In this document: one piece after another, positions 27,363-39,133 of the stretch
How the letters are laid out: every line of letters starts with the position of its first letter
How positions within the stretch are numbered: position 1 is the stretch's first letter
DNA from: Escherichia coli
GTDB taxonomy: Bacteria > Pseudomonadota > Gammaproteobacteria > Enterobacterales > Enterobacteriaceae
NCBI RefSeq assembly: GCF_036503815.1
Contig: NZ_AP027764.1
Span: forward strand, 4,402,001 to 4,466,000
Direction: 5' to 3'
DNA length: 64,000 bases
Position numbers and translations under genes: made by a program
The notes under the pieces: model-generated
Databases searched by the model: none
Told to the model about the DNA's origin: nothing
The model's input: the letters and a program-made list of their open reading frames with translations, nothing else

Positions 27363-28216
27363 TATGCCGCCTCCACCATGCCTGCTTTAGCCATGCGCGC
27401 TTTCACCCAATCACGCGCTTTCGCCACTTCTGCCGCCGGGTCTTCCGCCGTTTCGCTCCACATCTCAATCAGGTACGGCCCGCAATAACCACTCTGTTTG
27501 AGCGTTTCAAAGCAACGTTCGAAATCCACTACGCCTTCGCCAAACGGGACGTTTTTGAAGATGCCTGGTTTGGTGTCTTTCACATGCACCGCGACGATAT
27601 GCCCGATTCCGGCCTGCAACTCCATCTGCACGTCGTTGTCCCACGCCGACAAGTTGCCGATATCCGGGTAGAGCTGGAACCACGGGTTGTTAAGATAGTG
27701 CGCGTAACCCAGCGCCTTGCTGATGGAGTTCATCAACGGGTAATCCATGATCTCCATTGCCAGCGTCACCTGCGCGCGGCTCGCCATCTCAACGCTCTCT
27801 TTCAGGCCGTCACGGAAACGACGACGCGTTTCGTTATTGGCTTCCTGATAGTAAACGTCGTAGCCCGCCAGTTGGATCACGCGAATACCGACATCCTGGG
27901 CGAACTGGATAGCTTTGCGCATAATCTCCAGCCCCTGCGCCCGCACTGCGTCATCTTCGCTGCCCAGCGGGAAACGGCGATGAGCAGAAAGGCACATGGA
28001 CGGCACGCGCACGCCGGTTTCAACAATCGCGTTCACCAGCGCCAGACGCTGCTCGCGGCTCCAGTCAAGGCGCGAGAGGCGATCGTCCGTTTCATCTACC
28101 GACATCTCGACAAAATCGAAGCCTAACGTTTTTGCCAGTTGCAGCCGTTCCAGCCAGCACTCCCCGGTGGGGAGCGCTTTTTCGTAGATGCCAAGCGGGA
28201 TTTGTTTGGACAACAT
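27362..28216 (-). CDS. ulaE: UlaE, L-ribulose-5-phosphate (L-xylulose-5-phosphate) 3-epimerase
   Basis: This 284-residue xylose-isomerase-like TIM barrel converts L-xylulose 5-phosphate to L-ribulose 5-phosphate in ascorbate catabolism. Metal-site segments are visible, such as [35 protein letters not shown] and LIEMWSE. Sequence and length match E. coli UlaE. It lies 9 bp after ulaD. Confidence 0.96.
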   Translation of the reverse strand: MLSKQIPLGIYEKALPTGECWLERLQLAKTLGFDFVEMSVDETDDRLSRLDWSREQRLALVNAIVETGVRVPSMCLSAHRRFPLGSEDDAVRAQGLEIMRKAIQFAQDVGIRVIQLAGYDVYYQEANNETRRRFRDGLKESVEMASRAQVTLAMEIMDYPLMNSISKALGYAHYLNNPWFQLYPDIGNLSAWDNDVQMELQAGIGHIVAVHVKDTKPGIFKNVPFGEGVVDFERCFETLKQSGYCGPYLIEMWSETAEDPAAEVAKARDWVKARMAKAGMVEAA

Positions 28217-28225
28217 ATCCGCTCC

Positions 28226-28876
28226 TTAGCCCCACAGCTCGGCGATGGAACGTTTGAACTGACGCGCGGCTTCAACCGGAGAAGCGGCATCACGGATACT
28301 ACGCCCCGCGATAAACACATGAATCGGAATGCCTTTGAACAGCGGCAGGTCTTCCAGCGCCAGACCACCGGTGACGGTGACTTTGAAGCCCATATCGGAA
28401 AGACGTTTGATCGCGGTGATATCCGCTTCGCCCCACGCCACGCCTGCGGCCTGCGCGTCACGGCTGCGGTGATAAACCACCTGCTGGATACCTGCGTCGC
28501 GCCACTGCTGCGCCTGTTCCCAGGTCCAGTAACCGGTCAGTTCGATCTGCACGTCGCCATTAAACTCTTTTGCCACGTCCAGCGCGCCTTTGGCGGTGTT
28601 GATATCTGCACAACAAATCACGGTCACCCAGTCAGCGTTGGCTTCAAAGCACATACGAGAAAGGATTTTGCCCGCATCGGCGATTTTGGCGTCTGCCAGC
28701 ACGATTTTGTGCGGATAAAGCGCTTTCAGATCGCGAACCGCACGCACACCTTCGCCCACGCACAGAATGGTGCCCACTTCGATAATGTCGACTTCTTCGG
28801 CAATCAGGCGAGTAGTTTCGTAGGCGCTAGCCATAGTCTGGTTGTCCAGCGCGACTTGCAACATCGGTAATGACAT
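28226..28876 (-). CDS. ulaD: UlaD, 3-keto-L-gulonate-6-phosphate decarboxylase
   Basis: This 216-residue enzyme of the orotidine-monophosphate-decarboxylase fold decarboxylates 3-keto-L-gulonate 6-phosphate to L-xylulose 5-phosphate, using Mg2+. The DAKIADAG motif (catalytic Asp/Lys cluster) and [10 protein letters not shown] are present. I chose the ATG at 28876 ([10 protein letters not shown]), with AAGGAAT ahead; the open frame further upstream overlaps ulaC and has no support. Confidence 0.96.
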   Translation of the reverse strand: MSLPMLQVALDNQTMASAYETTRLIAEEVDIIEVGTILCVGEGVRAVRDLKALYPHKIVLADAKIADAGKILSRMCFEANADWVTVICCADINTAKGALDVAKEFNGDVQIELTGYWTWEQAQQWRDAGIQQVVYHRSRDAQAAGVAWGEADITAIKRLSDMGFKVTVTGGLALEDLPLFKGIPIHVFIAGRSIRDAASPVEAARQFKRSIAELWG

Positions 28877-28889
28877 TTTCAATTCCTTC

Positions 28890-29354
28890 TTAAGCAGCCG
28901 CGTTGGTGCGGTCAATGAGATCCAGGACTTCCTGCTCGGTACGGCAGGCGCGTAAACGGTCGAAATTCTCTTCATCTTCAAACAGGTTGACGATCTGCAT
29001 GATGCCCACTTCCTGATGTGTGTTGGCATCGACCGCCGCCATCGTGATGAGGATATCCACCGGGTCGTTATCTTCGTGGTTGAACTCCAGCGGCTTTTTC
29101 AGCGTCACCAGTGCAAAACCGGTTTTCTTAACGCCCTCTTCCGGGCGACCATGCGGCATTGCCAGTCCCGGTGCGAGCACAAAGTACGGGCCGTGTTGTT
29201 CAACCGCATCCAGAATTGCCTGGTAGTAACGCGGCTCGACAACATCCGCCGCCACCAACAGGTCAACGCCGATTTTCACTGCGTCCTGCCATGTCTCAGC
29301 TTCAGCCTGCAGACGGATAGATTTATTCTCCGCCAGCGAATCACGTAATTTCAT
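28890..29354 (-). CDS. ulaC: UlaC, ascorbate PTS EIIA component
   Basis: This 154-residue IIA domain of the mannitol/fructose type passes phosphate from HPr to UlaB. The phosphorylated histidine lies in the [13 protein letters not shown] motif. It lies 9 bp after ulaB and 13 bp before ulaD. Confidence 0.95.
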   Translation of the reverse strand: MKLRDSLAENKSIRLQAEAETWQDAVKIGVDLLVAADVVEPRYYQAILDAVEQHGPYFVLAPGLAMPHGRPEEGVKKTGFALVTLKKPLEFNHEDNDPVDILITMAAVDANTHQEVGIMQIVNLFEDEENFDRLRACRTEQEVLDLIDRTNAAA

Positions 29355-29363
29355 AGCGCGCCC

Positions 29364-29669
29364 TTACTTCACATCCTGCGGGAAATGTTCTTTGATCACT
29401 TCCAGCAGTTTCGGGCCAAAGTCAGCAGGAGAGAGCATGTTGCGCACGCCAACGACATATTTGTTGCCGGTCACGGTGATCTCGCCCGCGATGTGCGTAG
29501 AAGCGATGATGATATCCGCGCCGCTCAACTCGCTTTTGTATTCGCCAACCGCGCAGCTGTTTACCGTGTGGTCGATGTTCGACTGGGTTAAAAACTGGTC
29601 CACTTTCATCTTCATGATCATGGAACTGCCTTGTCCGTTACCACACACAGCCAGAATACGTACGGTCAT
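29364..29669 (-). CDS. ulaB: UlaB, ascorbate PTS EIIB component
   Basis: This 101-residue IIB domain carries the phosphocysteine Cys9 in the P-loop [10 protein letters not shown] and phosphorylates L-ascorbate during uptake through UlaA. I chose the ATG at 29669 ([10 protein letters not shown]); an in-frame ATG two codons earlier is possible. AAGGAG lies ahead. It lies 15 bp after ulaA. Confidence 0.95.
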
Positions 29670-29684
29670 AATCAAAACTCCTTA

Positions 29685-31436
<1,752 letters not shown>

Positions 31437-32501
31437 ATGAGTAAAGTGAAAAGTATCACCCGTGAATCCTGGATCCTGAGCACTTTCCCGGAGTGGGGTA
31501 GCTGGTTGAATGAAGAAATTGAACAAGAACAGGTAGCTCCTGGCACATTCGCGATGTGGTGGCTAGGCTGCACCGGGATCTGGCTGAAATCGGAAGGTGG
31601 CACCAACGTTTGCGTCGATTTCTGGTGTGGTACTGGCAAACAAAGTCACGGTAACCCACTAATGAAACAGGGTCACCAGATGCAGCGCATGGCTGGCGTG
31701 AAAAAACTGCAACCGAACCTGCGTACCACCCCATTTGTTCTTGATCCGTTTGCGATTCGCCAGATCGACGCGGTACTGGCAACTCACGATCACAACGATC
31801 ATATCGACGTCAACGTCGCTGCTGCCGTGATGCAGAACTGCGCTGATGACGTGCCATTTATCGGGCCGAAAACCTGCGTGGATTTGTGGATTGGCTGGGG
31901 TGTGCCGAAAGAACGTTGCATCGTGGTCAAACCGGGCGATGTCGTTAAAGTGAAAGACATTGAAATTCATGCCCTTGACGCGTTTGACCGTACTGCACTG
32001 ATCACTTTGCCTGCCGATCAAAAAGCGGCTGGCGTACTGCCAGACGGCATGGACGATCGCGCGGTAAACTACCTGTTCAAAACGCCGGGCGGTACCCTGT
32101 ATCACAGTGGCGATTCCCACTACTCTAACTACTATGCGAAGCACGGTAACGAGCATCAGATCGACGTGGCATTAGGTTCATACGGTGAAAACCCACGTGG
32201 TATCACCGACAAAATGACCAGTGCTGATATCCTGCGTATGGCAGAAGCGCTGAATACAAAAGTGGTTATCCCGTTCCACCATGATATCTGGTCAAACTTC
32301 CAGGCCGATCCGCAAGAGATCCGCGTACTGTGGGAGATGAAAAAAGATCGCCTGAAGTATGGCTTCAAGCCGTTTATCTGGCAGGTTGGCGGTAAGTTTA
32401 CCTGGCCGCTGGATAAAGACAACTTCGAGTACCACTATCCACGCGGTTTTGACGATTGCTTCACCATTGAACCGGATCTGCCGTTCAAGTCGTTCCTGTA
32501 A
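31437..32501 (+). CDS. ulaG: UlaG, L-ascorbate-6-phosphate lactonase
   Basis: This 354-residue metallo-beta-lactamase-fold enzyme opens the lactone of L-ascorbate 6-phosphate to give 3-keto-L-gulonate 6-phosphate. The metal motif HDHNDH is at residues 117-122, with further ligands in YHSGDSHYS and PFHHDIW. I chose the ATG at 31437 because AAGG is then nine bases ahead; the in-frame ATG at 31431 is too near the ribosome site. It is monocistronic and divergent from ulaA. Confidence 0.96.
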   Translation: MSKVKSITRESWILSTFPEWGSWLNEEIEQEQVAPGTFAMWWLGCTGIWLKSEGGTNVCVDFWCGTGKQSHGNPLMKQGHQMQRMAGVKKLQPNLRTTPFVLDPFAIRQIDAVLATHDHNDHIDVNVAAAVMQNCADDVPFIGPKTCVDLWIGWGVPKERCIVVKPGDVVKVKDIEIHALDAFDRTALITLPADQKAAGVLPDGMDDRAVNYLFKTPGGTLYHSGDSHYSNYYAKHGNEHQIDVALGSYGENPRGITDKMTSADILRMAEALNTKVVIPFHHDIWSNFQADPQEIRVLWEMKKDRLKYGFKPFIWQVGGKFTWPLDKDNFEYHYPRGFDDCFTIEPDLPFKSFL

Positions 32502-32510
32502 TCTGTCGTT

Positions 32511-32550
32511 TATACCGGATGGCGTGGAGAAGTTCGCGCTATCCGGCGTA
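32511..32550. repeat. REP-like inverted repeat after ulaG
   Basis: ACCGGATGGCG and CGCTATCCGG form an imperfect hairpin typical of a single REP unit, between ulaG and ulaR. Confidence 0.6.
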
Positions 32551-32608
32551 GTATTTCCTGGCTATTTCAAATATCATCTAAAAAAATCAAATTTTATCGG
32601 AATAGCTC

Positions 32609-33364
32609 ATGACTGAAGCACAAAGACATCAAATTCTCCTGGAAATGCTCGCACAATTGGGCTTTGTGACCGTTGAGAAAGTCGTTGAGCGTCTGGGAAT
32701 TTCGCCTGCTACCGCTCGACGCGATATCAATAAACTTGACGAAAGCGGCAAACTGAAAAAAGTGCGCAATGGCGCAGAAGCCATTACCCAGCAGCGCCCA
32801 CGCTGGACGCCGATGAATCTGCATCAGGCGCAGAACCATGATGAAAAAGTACGTATCGCTAAAGCAGCCTCGCAGCTGGTGAATCCCGGCGAAAGCGTCG
32901 TCATCAACTGCGGTTCCACCGCGTTTCTGCTTGGGCGGGAAATGTGTGGCAAGCCAGTGCAAATCATTACTAATTATCTACCGCTGGCGAATTACCTGAT
33001 CGATCAGGAGCATGACAGCGTGATTATCATGGGCGGCCAATACAACAAAAGCCAGTCCATCACCTTAAGTCCACAAGGCAGCGAAAACAGTCTCTATGCC
33101 GGGCACTGGATGTTTACCAGCGGCAAAGGACTGACCGCAGAAGGGTTGTATAAAACTGATATGCTGACGGCAATGGCAGAGCAGAAGATGTTGAGCGTGG
33201 TAGGGAAACTGGTGGTACTGGTTGATAGCAGTAAGATCGGCGAACGTGCGGGGATGCTCTTTAGTCGTGCAGATCAAATCGATATGCTGATCACCGGCAA
33301 AAATGCTAACCCGGAAATCCTGCAACAACTGGAAGCGCAAGGGGTCAGCATTCTGCGTGTTTAA
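32609..33364 (+). CDS. ulaR: UlaR, DeoR-family repressor of the ula regulon
   Basis: This 251-residue DeoR-type repressor has the N-terminal helix-turn-helix (about 6-57, with [22 protein letters not shown]) and the C-terminal sugar-phosphate-sensing domain ([25 protein letters not shown]). It represses ulaG and ulaABCDEF; L-ascorbate 6-phosphate is the reported inducer. Its stop codon overlaps the yjfP stop codon on the other strand. Confidence 0.96.
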
Positions 33365-34110
33365 AGATGCTGGCGGAAAAATGTCACGGCAGCATCTAAT
33401 GCCTCAGGCGTAATGCGGTGACGCACGCCTGGCTGCCATGAACAGGTTAGCTGTTTATCCCGTCCCGTCTCGCTTAAGGCCTGCTGCAAACGTAGTGATT
33501 CGTCGGCAGGCACGACGTCATCGTCAAGGCCATGCCACAGCAGTAGAGGTCTGTCACCAAGTTGTTCCAGGTGGTTTGTCGCTTCCCACTCTGCCAGCGG
33601 CGCGACAATGTTATTGAATTCATTCTGCTGTGCTGCCGTTTCAGGTATCAGCGGTGGAAACAGTGAACGGGCGAGCGATGTAAAATAGCCCGATCCCATC
33701 ATGCTGGCGGTACATTTCACCGTGGGGTGGCGAGCGGTAATTCCCAGTGCCGTCATCGCGCCCATCGACGCGCCACCGACTGCCAGACGGTCAGCAAGCA
33801 GCCAGTTTTCTTCGGCTATTGCCGCACGTAAGGTAGTGAATTCCTGCATACTTTGTAGCAAAATTTGCCAAAATTGATTTAACCGCCGTGCTGCGTCGCC
33901 CCTAAAACGGCTACCGTGATCGGGCGCATCCGGCATGATCACCCGCAAACCAGCCTGCGCCAGCGCAACGGCAAAATAGCTATACACCAGACTGGACGAA
34001 GTAAAGCCGTGATAAAAAATCACGCACGGTAACGGGGTATCTTTTTGCCCGACAGGATAAGCATGAAGAACGGGAATATCTGCCAGCACGCGCGATTCTA
34101 TTTCAATCAT
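33361..34110 (-). CDS. yjfP: YjfP, alpha/beta-hydrolase carboxylesterase
   Basis: This 249-residue alpha/beta hydrolase is known in E. coli as an esterase on short acyl esters. The oxyanion segment YHGFTSSS (33-40), nucleophile Ser115 in GGASMG, an acidic residue in HGLDDDVV and His231 (VRHRIT) make up the triad. It has no signal peptide. It is convergent with ulaR, with the two stops overlapping by 4 bases. Confidence 0.93.
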
Positions 34111-34291
34111 CTGTCTCTCCTTTTTGTCTGGTATGACATGAAGAAATCCTTAGCACAAGTTTCTGCTGGCGGTATTAGTTCATAATGTTGAGATGTGGGT
34201 TACGCTTTCATCACGTTTTCATTCGAAAATCGCGTACCAGGTAACAATTCGGGAACATTCCCCCAAAGTTAAATTAATAAGGCACTACACT

Positions 34292-34621
34292 ATGGTTAGC
34301 AGGAAACGTAATAGCGTTATTTACCGGTTTGCCAGTTTATTATTGGTGTTGATGTTAAGTGCCTGTAGCGCACTGCAAGGTACGCCACAGCCAGCACCGC
34401 CAGTAACGGACCATCCGCAAGAGATTCGCCGCGACCAGACGCAAGGGTTACAGCGAATAGGTAGCGTAAGCACGATGGTTCGGGGTTCTCCGGATGACGC
34501 ATTAGCAGAAATCAGAGCGAAAGCTGTCGCTGCAAAAGCTGATTATTACGTTGTCGTCATGGTGGACGAAACCATCGTGACAGGACAGTGGTATTCACAA
34601 GCCATTTTGTACCGTAAATAA
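34292..34621 (+). CDS. bsmA: BsmA (YjfO), YhcN-family lipoprotein involved in biofilm stress response
   Basis: This 109-residue lipoprotein precursor has a lipobox LSAC with lipidated Cys25, a Pro/Gln-rich linker and a C-terminal DUF1471/YhcN domain (about 50-109: LQRIGSVS ... DYYVVVMV ... SQAILYRK). E. coli BsmA affects biofilm peroxide tolerance and stress. I chose the ATG at 34292 (MVSRKRN); the frame is open to 34193 without a ribosome site. Confidence 0.93.
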   Translation: MVSRKRNSVIYRFASLLLVLMLSACSALQGTPQPAPPVTDHPQEIRRDQTQGLQRIGSVSTMVRGSPDDALAEIRAKAVAAKADYYVVVMVDETIVTGQWYSQAILYRK

Positions 34622-34769
34622 ATCAGACAACTTACATAGTCAGCTTTACATTGCTTTGCGTCCCTATGCGTTTACCTGTGCACAATAAATTACCAGCTGG
34701 AAGCTCGGGCGTTTATTACCGCGATGGAATGCCCTGCAACATGTGGGGAAACGAAAAATGGAGCTGACG

Positions 34770-35045
34770 ATGAAACAATTACTTGCCTCACCCTCGCTGC
34801 AATTAGTGACTTATCCTGCGAGCGCCACGGCACAGTCTGCAGAATTCGCCAGTGCTGACTGCGTGACGGGCCTGAATGAAATAGGTCAGATCTCGGTTAG
34901 CAATATTTCAGGGGATCCGCAGGACGTGGAACGTATCGTGGCGTTAAAGGCCGATGAACAAGGTGCATCATGGTACCGCATTATTACCATGTACGAAGAC
35001 CAGCAGCCTGATAACTGGCGTGTACAGGCGATACTGTATGCGTGA
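34770..35045 (+). CDS. yjfN: YjfN, periplasmic YhcN-family protein, DegP activator
   Basis: This 91-residue protein has a weak signal peptide (cleavage likely after ATA at 21) and one DUF1471 domain (about 36-91) ending in the hydrophobic AILYA. The E. coli protein has been reported as a suicide activator of the periplasmic protease DegP, acting through its hydrophobic C-terminus, which is present here. I chose the ATG at 34770, with GGAG ahead. It follows bsmA by 148 bp and is its paralogue. Confidence 0.9.
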   Translation: MKQLLASPSLQLVTYPASATAQSAEFASADCVTGLNEIGQISVSNISGDPQDVERIVALKADEQGASWYRIITMYEDQQPDNWRVQAILYA

Positions 35046-35069
35046 GTGTCATCCGCAACAAATGAACAA

Positions 35070-35102
35070 TGCCGGATGCGGCACCTGTGCCTTATCCGGC
35101 CA
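35070..35102. repeat. REP unit between yjfN and aidB
   Basis: TGCCGGATGCGGCACC and the mirrored GTGCCTTATCCGGCCA give one REP hairpin between the convergent genes. Confidence 0.75.
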
Positions 35103-35194
35103 ACAGTTCCTGAAATTTCATTGTGTTAGTTGATAACTCGTAATGCTGCTGTTGCCATTATAAGACGCGCTAGCATCACATCTGGCTGACTCGT

Positions 35195-36820
35195 TTATAA
35201 ACATACTCCCCCCGTCGCCCGCAGCAATAAATCATTCTGGATCTGCTCTGACAACCGCACGCCGCCGCGCGTATCAAACATCATCTGACACCACGCCTGC
35301 GCCATTGGCGGAGAGGCATATTTCAACATTTGCGCGCCGCAACCCAGCAGGAATAGCTGACGAGTAATCTCTCGCCCCATTTCTTCAGCTGGCTTACGCA
35401 GTTGCTGCTGCAAACGACGAACCGCGCGATCAAAATAGCGATCCTGCCCTTTCACTTCCATAAACGCTTCCGACAGTAAGTCGTATACACCCGCCTGCTT
35501 ATTAAGAACGCGCAATACATCCAGGCACATAATATTGCCAGAACCTTCCCAGATGCTGTTCACCGGCATTTCCCTGTAAAGCCGCGGCAGCTCGCTCTCC
35601 TCGCAATAACCAATACCGCCCAGCACCTCCATCGCTTCGGCCACAAACGGCATACCACGTTTGCAGATAACAAATTTCGCCGCAGGCGTAAATAAACGCG
35701 CCCACAGGGCTTCTTTGGCATCGGCACGCCGGTCCCACGCTCGCGCAAGACGAAACAGCAACGCCGTTTGACCTTCAAGCTGAAGTGCCATGCGACTTAA
35801 GACATGACGCATAAGGGGTTGTTGGATCAATGGATTACCAAAAACATGGCGTTGATGGGCATGATAAATCGCCAGCGAAAATGCACGGCGCATCATGGCA
35901 TGGCTACCCAGGGCGCAATCAAAACGCGTCATCCCACCCATTTTCAGGATCAGACGAACTCCTTCCCCTTCCTGCCCCAACAACCAGCCAATGGCATCCT
36001 GAAACTCCACTTCGCAGCTGGCGTTAGAGCGATTACCCAGCTTATCTTTCAGCCGCTCGAGGCGAATCGCGTTGCGTTGCCCGTCAGGCAAAAAGCGCGG
36101 CACAAAAAAGCAGGACAAACCGCCCGTAGTCTGCGCCAGCACCAGATGCGCATCGCTTTGCGGCACCGAGAAAAACCATTTATGCCCCACCAGCCGATAA
36201 GAGCCATCTTCCAGTCGCTCTGCGCGGGTGGTGTTGCTCATGACATCGGAACCGCCCTGCTTTTCCGTCATTCCCATGCCAATCAACAAACCGCGTTTTT
36301 GCCCACCTGGCAATAAGTGGGAATCGTAGCGATCGCTCAACAGCGGCGTGGTCCAGTCCTGAAACGGCGCGGGTAACATCTGTAACAGCAATGGCGTGGC
36401 GGCAAAGGTCATCGTTATCGGGCATAACGACCCTGCCTCAACCTGTGCGTGCAACATAAAACGCGCCGCTCGCGCCACAAATGCGCCGGAGCGAGCGTCT
36501 TCTTCCCAGGCCAGATTGTGTACCCGATTGGTACATAACGCCTGCATCAGCAGGTGCCAGGCGGGGTGAAAACGCACATCGTCCAGACGGCGTCCTTGCG
36601 CATCGTAGCGCAATAATTCGGGCGGATTCACATTCGCCAGTCGCCCCAGTTCAAGGGATTCAGCCGTTCCTAACTGCTGACCAATACTGGCGAGAAAATC
36701 GCTATCCCAGCCAGCACCTTCACGCGTTACCGCTTCGCAGAGCGCGCCATCAGACAGGTATAAGTTGCTGTTATTTAAGGGTATAGGTTGATTAAAAACA
36801 GTGTGAGTTTGCCAGTGCAC
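35195..36820 (-). CDS. aidB: AidB, acyl-CoA-dehydrogenase-fold protein of the adaptive response
   Basis: This 541-residue FAD protein has the acyl-CoA dehydrogenase fold plus a basic C-terminal region that binds DNA. It is induced by Ada during alkylation damage and binds UP-element DNA. Family segments include MGMTEKQGGSDV, WFFSVPQSD, GGMTRFDCALG and the C-terminal GGIGYCEESELPRLYRE. The start is a GTG at 36820, preceded by GGAGGGAG; ATGs upstream are not supported. An Ada-type box lies about 70 bp upstream. Confidence 0.95.
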   Translation of the reverse strand: MHWQTHTVFNQPIPLNNSNLYLSDGALCEAVTREGAGWDSDFLASIGQQLGTAESLELGRLANVNPPELLRYDAQGRRLDDVRFHPAWHLLMQALCTNRVHNLAWEEDARSGAFVARAARFMLHAQVEAGSLCPITMTFAATPLLLQMLPAPFQDWTTPLLSDRYDSHLLPGGQKRGLLIGMGMTEKQGGSDVMSNTTRAERLEDGSYRLVGHKWFFSVPQSDAHLVLAQTTGGLSCFFVPRFLPDGQRNAIRLERLKDKLGNRSNASCEVEFQDAIGWLLGQEGEGVRLILKMGGMTRFDCALGSHAMMRRAFSLAIYHAHQRHVFGNPLIQQPLMRHVLSRMALQLEGQTALLFRLARAWDRRADAKEALWARLFTPAAKFVICKRGMPFVAEAMEVLGGIGYCEESELPRLYREMPVNSIWEGSGNIMCLDVLRVLNKQAGVYDLLSEAFMEVKGQDRYFDRAVRRLQQQLRKPAEEMGREITRQLFLLGCGAQMLKYASPPMAQAWCQMMFDTRGGVRLSEQIQNDLLLRATGGVCL

Positions 36821-36889
36821 TGTGTCTCCCTCCATCAATGGCAGTCACCATTAGTATGGTCACTGCCACGGATTCCTGACAGAAAGAGA

Positions 36890-36902
36890 TTGCTAAAACA
36901 TT
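36890..36902 (-). promoter_or_regulatory. Ada box upstream of aidB
   Basis: On the aidB strand AAT-N6-GCAA matches exactly the A and B boxes bound by methylated Ada at ada and aidB. It lies 70-82 bp upstream of the GTG start, with a CATACT -10-like hexamer between. The site ends one base before the yjfC stop codon. Confidence 0.75.
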
Positions 36903-36903
36903 C

Positions 36904-38067
36904 TTAGCCAGCAATATAATGCGGAACGAAACGTGAGGTGTCTTTGGTGATCAGCGTGTTATCTTCACGGATCCCCATTCCGCACGCTTCATCATCGACA
37001 ATCCAGCTACCGATGAGTGTGTAGCTATCGCCAAATCGTGGTAGGGGTTGAAACGCCTGGTAGATCATCGGTTCATCGGCATAATCACCCTCAGCGTGGT
37101 CAACGACGTTATTCTGACCGTCGAAAATGGTGACGTTACCGCCCTCGCGTGAGTAGATCGGTTTACGCACATAGCTTTCGCCAGCGGCAATCTGCGGTTT
37201 TTCGCCATCAAACCAGGATGCAAGTAGGTTAGGATGACCAGGAAAGAAGCGCCAAAGCAGCGGCATTAACCCTTTGTTGCTCAAGATACTTTTCCATAAC
37301 GGCTCCACCCATTGCTCGCGGCGCTTGCGCAGCAGCGGACCGTTATCGTCACGCATCATCCACTCCAGCGGATACAGCTTAAATGCACGCTGGATGACAT
37401 TATCATGAAGATCGGTCAGCACACCGCCGACGCCCAAACCGAGATCTTCAATGTAGATAAACCGCGACTCCTGCCCTGCCTGCTGGGCGCAGTCCTGCAA
37501 GTACAGCACGGTACTCCTGTCTTCATCGGTGTCCTGACAACAGCAGAAATAAAACGGTTCCCGACTGTAAAGCTCACTAAAGCGCGAAATCAGGCGTTCC
37601 TGAATGGCATTGTACTGATCGGCATCACGCGGAATACTGCCGCTGCGCCGGGCATCTTCCAGCCACAGCCACTGGAAATAAGCCGATTCATACAACGAGG
37701 TTGGCGTATCGGCGTTGTACTCCAGCAGCTTCACCGGCGCATTGCCACACCAGGCAAAATCCATCCGTCCATACAGCGAAGGATCGCGTGCGCGCCAGCT
37801 TTCGGCGATCACATCCCAGTACAACGGCGGGATCGCCAGTTGCGTCAGGATCTCTTCGTCTTTAACCGCGCGATCCACCACCTCAAGGCACATCTGATGC
37901 AGTTCCGCAGTTGGTTTTTCGATCTGCTCTTCAATCTGGCGCAGGGTAAAGCGGTAAGCCCGACTCTCATCCCAATAGATTTCATTGTCGATGATATGAA
38001 AGTCGAAACCGTTGTCAGCGGCGATCTGGTCCAGATCCCGCCGTACAGGAACGTTGTGTCTCAGCAT
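36904..38067 (-). CDS. yjfC: YjfC, glutathionylspermidine-synthase-like ATP-grasp ligase
   Basis: This 387-residue protein has the ATP-grasp carboxylate-amine ligase domain of glutathionylspermidine synthase (as in YgiC and the C-terminal part of Gss) but no amidase domain. Motifs are MDFAWCGNAPVKLLEYNADTP, RKPIYSREGGNV and the Mg/ATP segments near the C-terminus. It should form a peptide or amide bond; the substrate is unknown, and other ATP-grasp relatives act on cell-envelope or peptide targets. It is the last gene of the yjfI-yjfC cluster, 2 bp after yjfM. Confidence 0.92.
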   Translation of the reverse strand: MLRHNVPVRRDLDQIAADNGFDFHIIDNEIYWDESRAYRFTLRQIEEQIEKPTAELHQMCLEVVDRAVKDEEILTQLAIPPLYWDVIAESWRARDPSLYGRMDFAWCGNAPVKLLEYNADTPTSLYESAYFQWLWLEDARRSGSIPRDADQYNAIQERLISRFSELYSREPFYFCCCQDTDEDRSTVLYLQDCAQQAGQESRFIYIEDLGLGVGGVLTDLHDNVIQRAFKLYPLEWMMRDDNGPLLRKRREQWVEPLWKSILSNKGLMPLLWRFFPGHPNLLASWFDGEKPQIAAGESYVRKPIYSREGGNVTIFDGQNNVVDHAEGDYADEPMIYQAFQPLPRFGDSYTLIGSWIVDDEACGMGIREDNTLITKDTSRFVPHYIAG

Positions 38068-38069
38068 GA

Positions 38070-38708
38070 TTAGCCTCCCCAATGCCCACGGGCGCTGGAA
38101 GAACGACCATAGCCGCCGCGAGAAACAGTTGACGCTTTTCTGGTGGTAAAGCCGCCCGAGGAGTAAGACTCTTTTTTGCCAGAACCGGAGCGCCAGGAGT
38201 AATCACCGGAAGTATTGCGCCAGACGGGGCGGGAAGCAAATGAGGATCCACCGCTGTTATAAACGAACGGCTCATCGCGATCTTTACGAATAACCCGGCT
38301 TAATAAAAATCCAGAAATGACCGGGATCCAACTCTGTTCAACATTGTCGTAGTAGCAATTTTCGTACTTAGACTGACAATTCTGCTGAGTCATATTCTTC
38401 GGAACATCGGCATAAAATGCCGCTTTGGCATTGTTCCAGCCATGAGCACAGATATCTGAATTATTACCGTCATCAATACAATCCTGCACTGTCGAGTAAA
38501 ACGTTCCGTCACCGTCGTTATCGACATCACCACTATCGCCACAACCTTTCAATACAAAAAAAGCTGCACCGCCCATTAGCGCCAACGTTAAGTATTTTTG
38601 TGCGTAGCGATTGCGTCGCGGCTCAAAAGGATTATTAGGTCTTCCAATGCGACTGATCGCTCCGTGACCAATTTTACTGTTATTTCTTGATTTGCGTTTT
38701 CTGGCCAT
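38070..38708 (-). CDS. yjfM: YjfM, DUF1190 membrane-anchored protein
   Basis: This 212-residue protein has a basic N-terminus (MARKRKSRN), one hydrophobic segment at about 40-55 (LTLALMGGAAFFVLKGC) that could be a signal anchor or lipoprotein-like segment, a Cys- and Asp-rich middle part, and a Ser/Gly/Arg-rich tail. DUF1190 members usually accompany YjfC-type ligases, so it is a candidate substrate or partner. It lies 9 bp after yjfL and 2 bp before yjfC. Confidence 0.88.
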   Translation of the reverse strand: MARKRKSRNNSKIGHGAISRIGRPNNPFEPRRNRYAQKYLTLALMGGAAFFVLKGCGDSGDVDNDGDGTFYSTVQDCIDDGNNSDICAHGWNNAKAAFYADVPKNMTQQNCQSKYENCYYDNVEQSWIPVISGFLLSRVIRKDRDEPFVYNSGGSSFASRPVWRNTSGDYSWRSGSGKKESYSSGGFTTRKASTVSRGGYGRSSSARGHWGG

Positions 38709-38717
38709 GATCGTCCA

Positions 38718-39116
38718 TTACCATGTCATACAAGCTGCGTTAAAAATACCGCCAGCCAGCGCGGCGGTTCCCATAAACATTCCTGCTGCGGTATTGTGAT
38801 TAATAATTTTTTCGCTTAATGCTGGCATATAAAGTCTGACGCCAGCAAAAACGAGTAACTGAATCACCAGTGCGATCCCGCCCCAGGCAAAATAATCCGG
38901 AATACTCACCGCATTGATTGCCGCACTAGATAATGGGATCACGTAACCCAACAATGTACCACTGAACGCCAGTGCCGCCGCGGTATTATTGTTTTTAATT
39001 AACTGCCATTCGTTGTGCGGTGTAATTTTGGAGTAGATAAACAGAAAAATAATCACCATAGCCACGCCAATAAAAAAATAGGCGCTAAAGGCAAGAAGTG
39101 AATCCAGTATATGCAT
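38718..39116 (-). CDS. yjfL: YjfL, DUF350 inner-membrane protein
   Basis: This 132-residue protein has four predicted transmembrane helices in two pairs, the DUF350 plan. Its function is unknown; DUF350 proteins recur next to PspA-like and glutathionylspermidine-synthase-like genes. It lies 17 bp after yjfK and 9 bp before yjfM. Confidence 0.9.
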   Translation of the reverse strand: MHILDSLLAFSAYFFIGVAMVIIFLFIYSKITPHNEWQLIKNNNTAAALAFSGTLLGYVIPLSSAAINAVSIPDYFAWGGIALVIQLLVFAGVRLYMPALSEKIINHNTAAGMFMGTAALAGGIFNAACMTW

Positions 39117-39133
39117 CGTAAACGTCCTTGTAA

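Noticed and set aside
37312..38073. 253-codon open frame antisense to yjfC
   Set aside because: Opposite a conserved gene, without a ribosome site or homology that I recognise.
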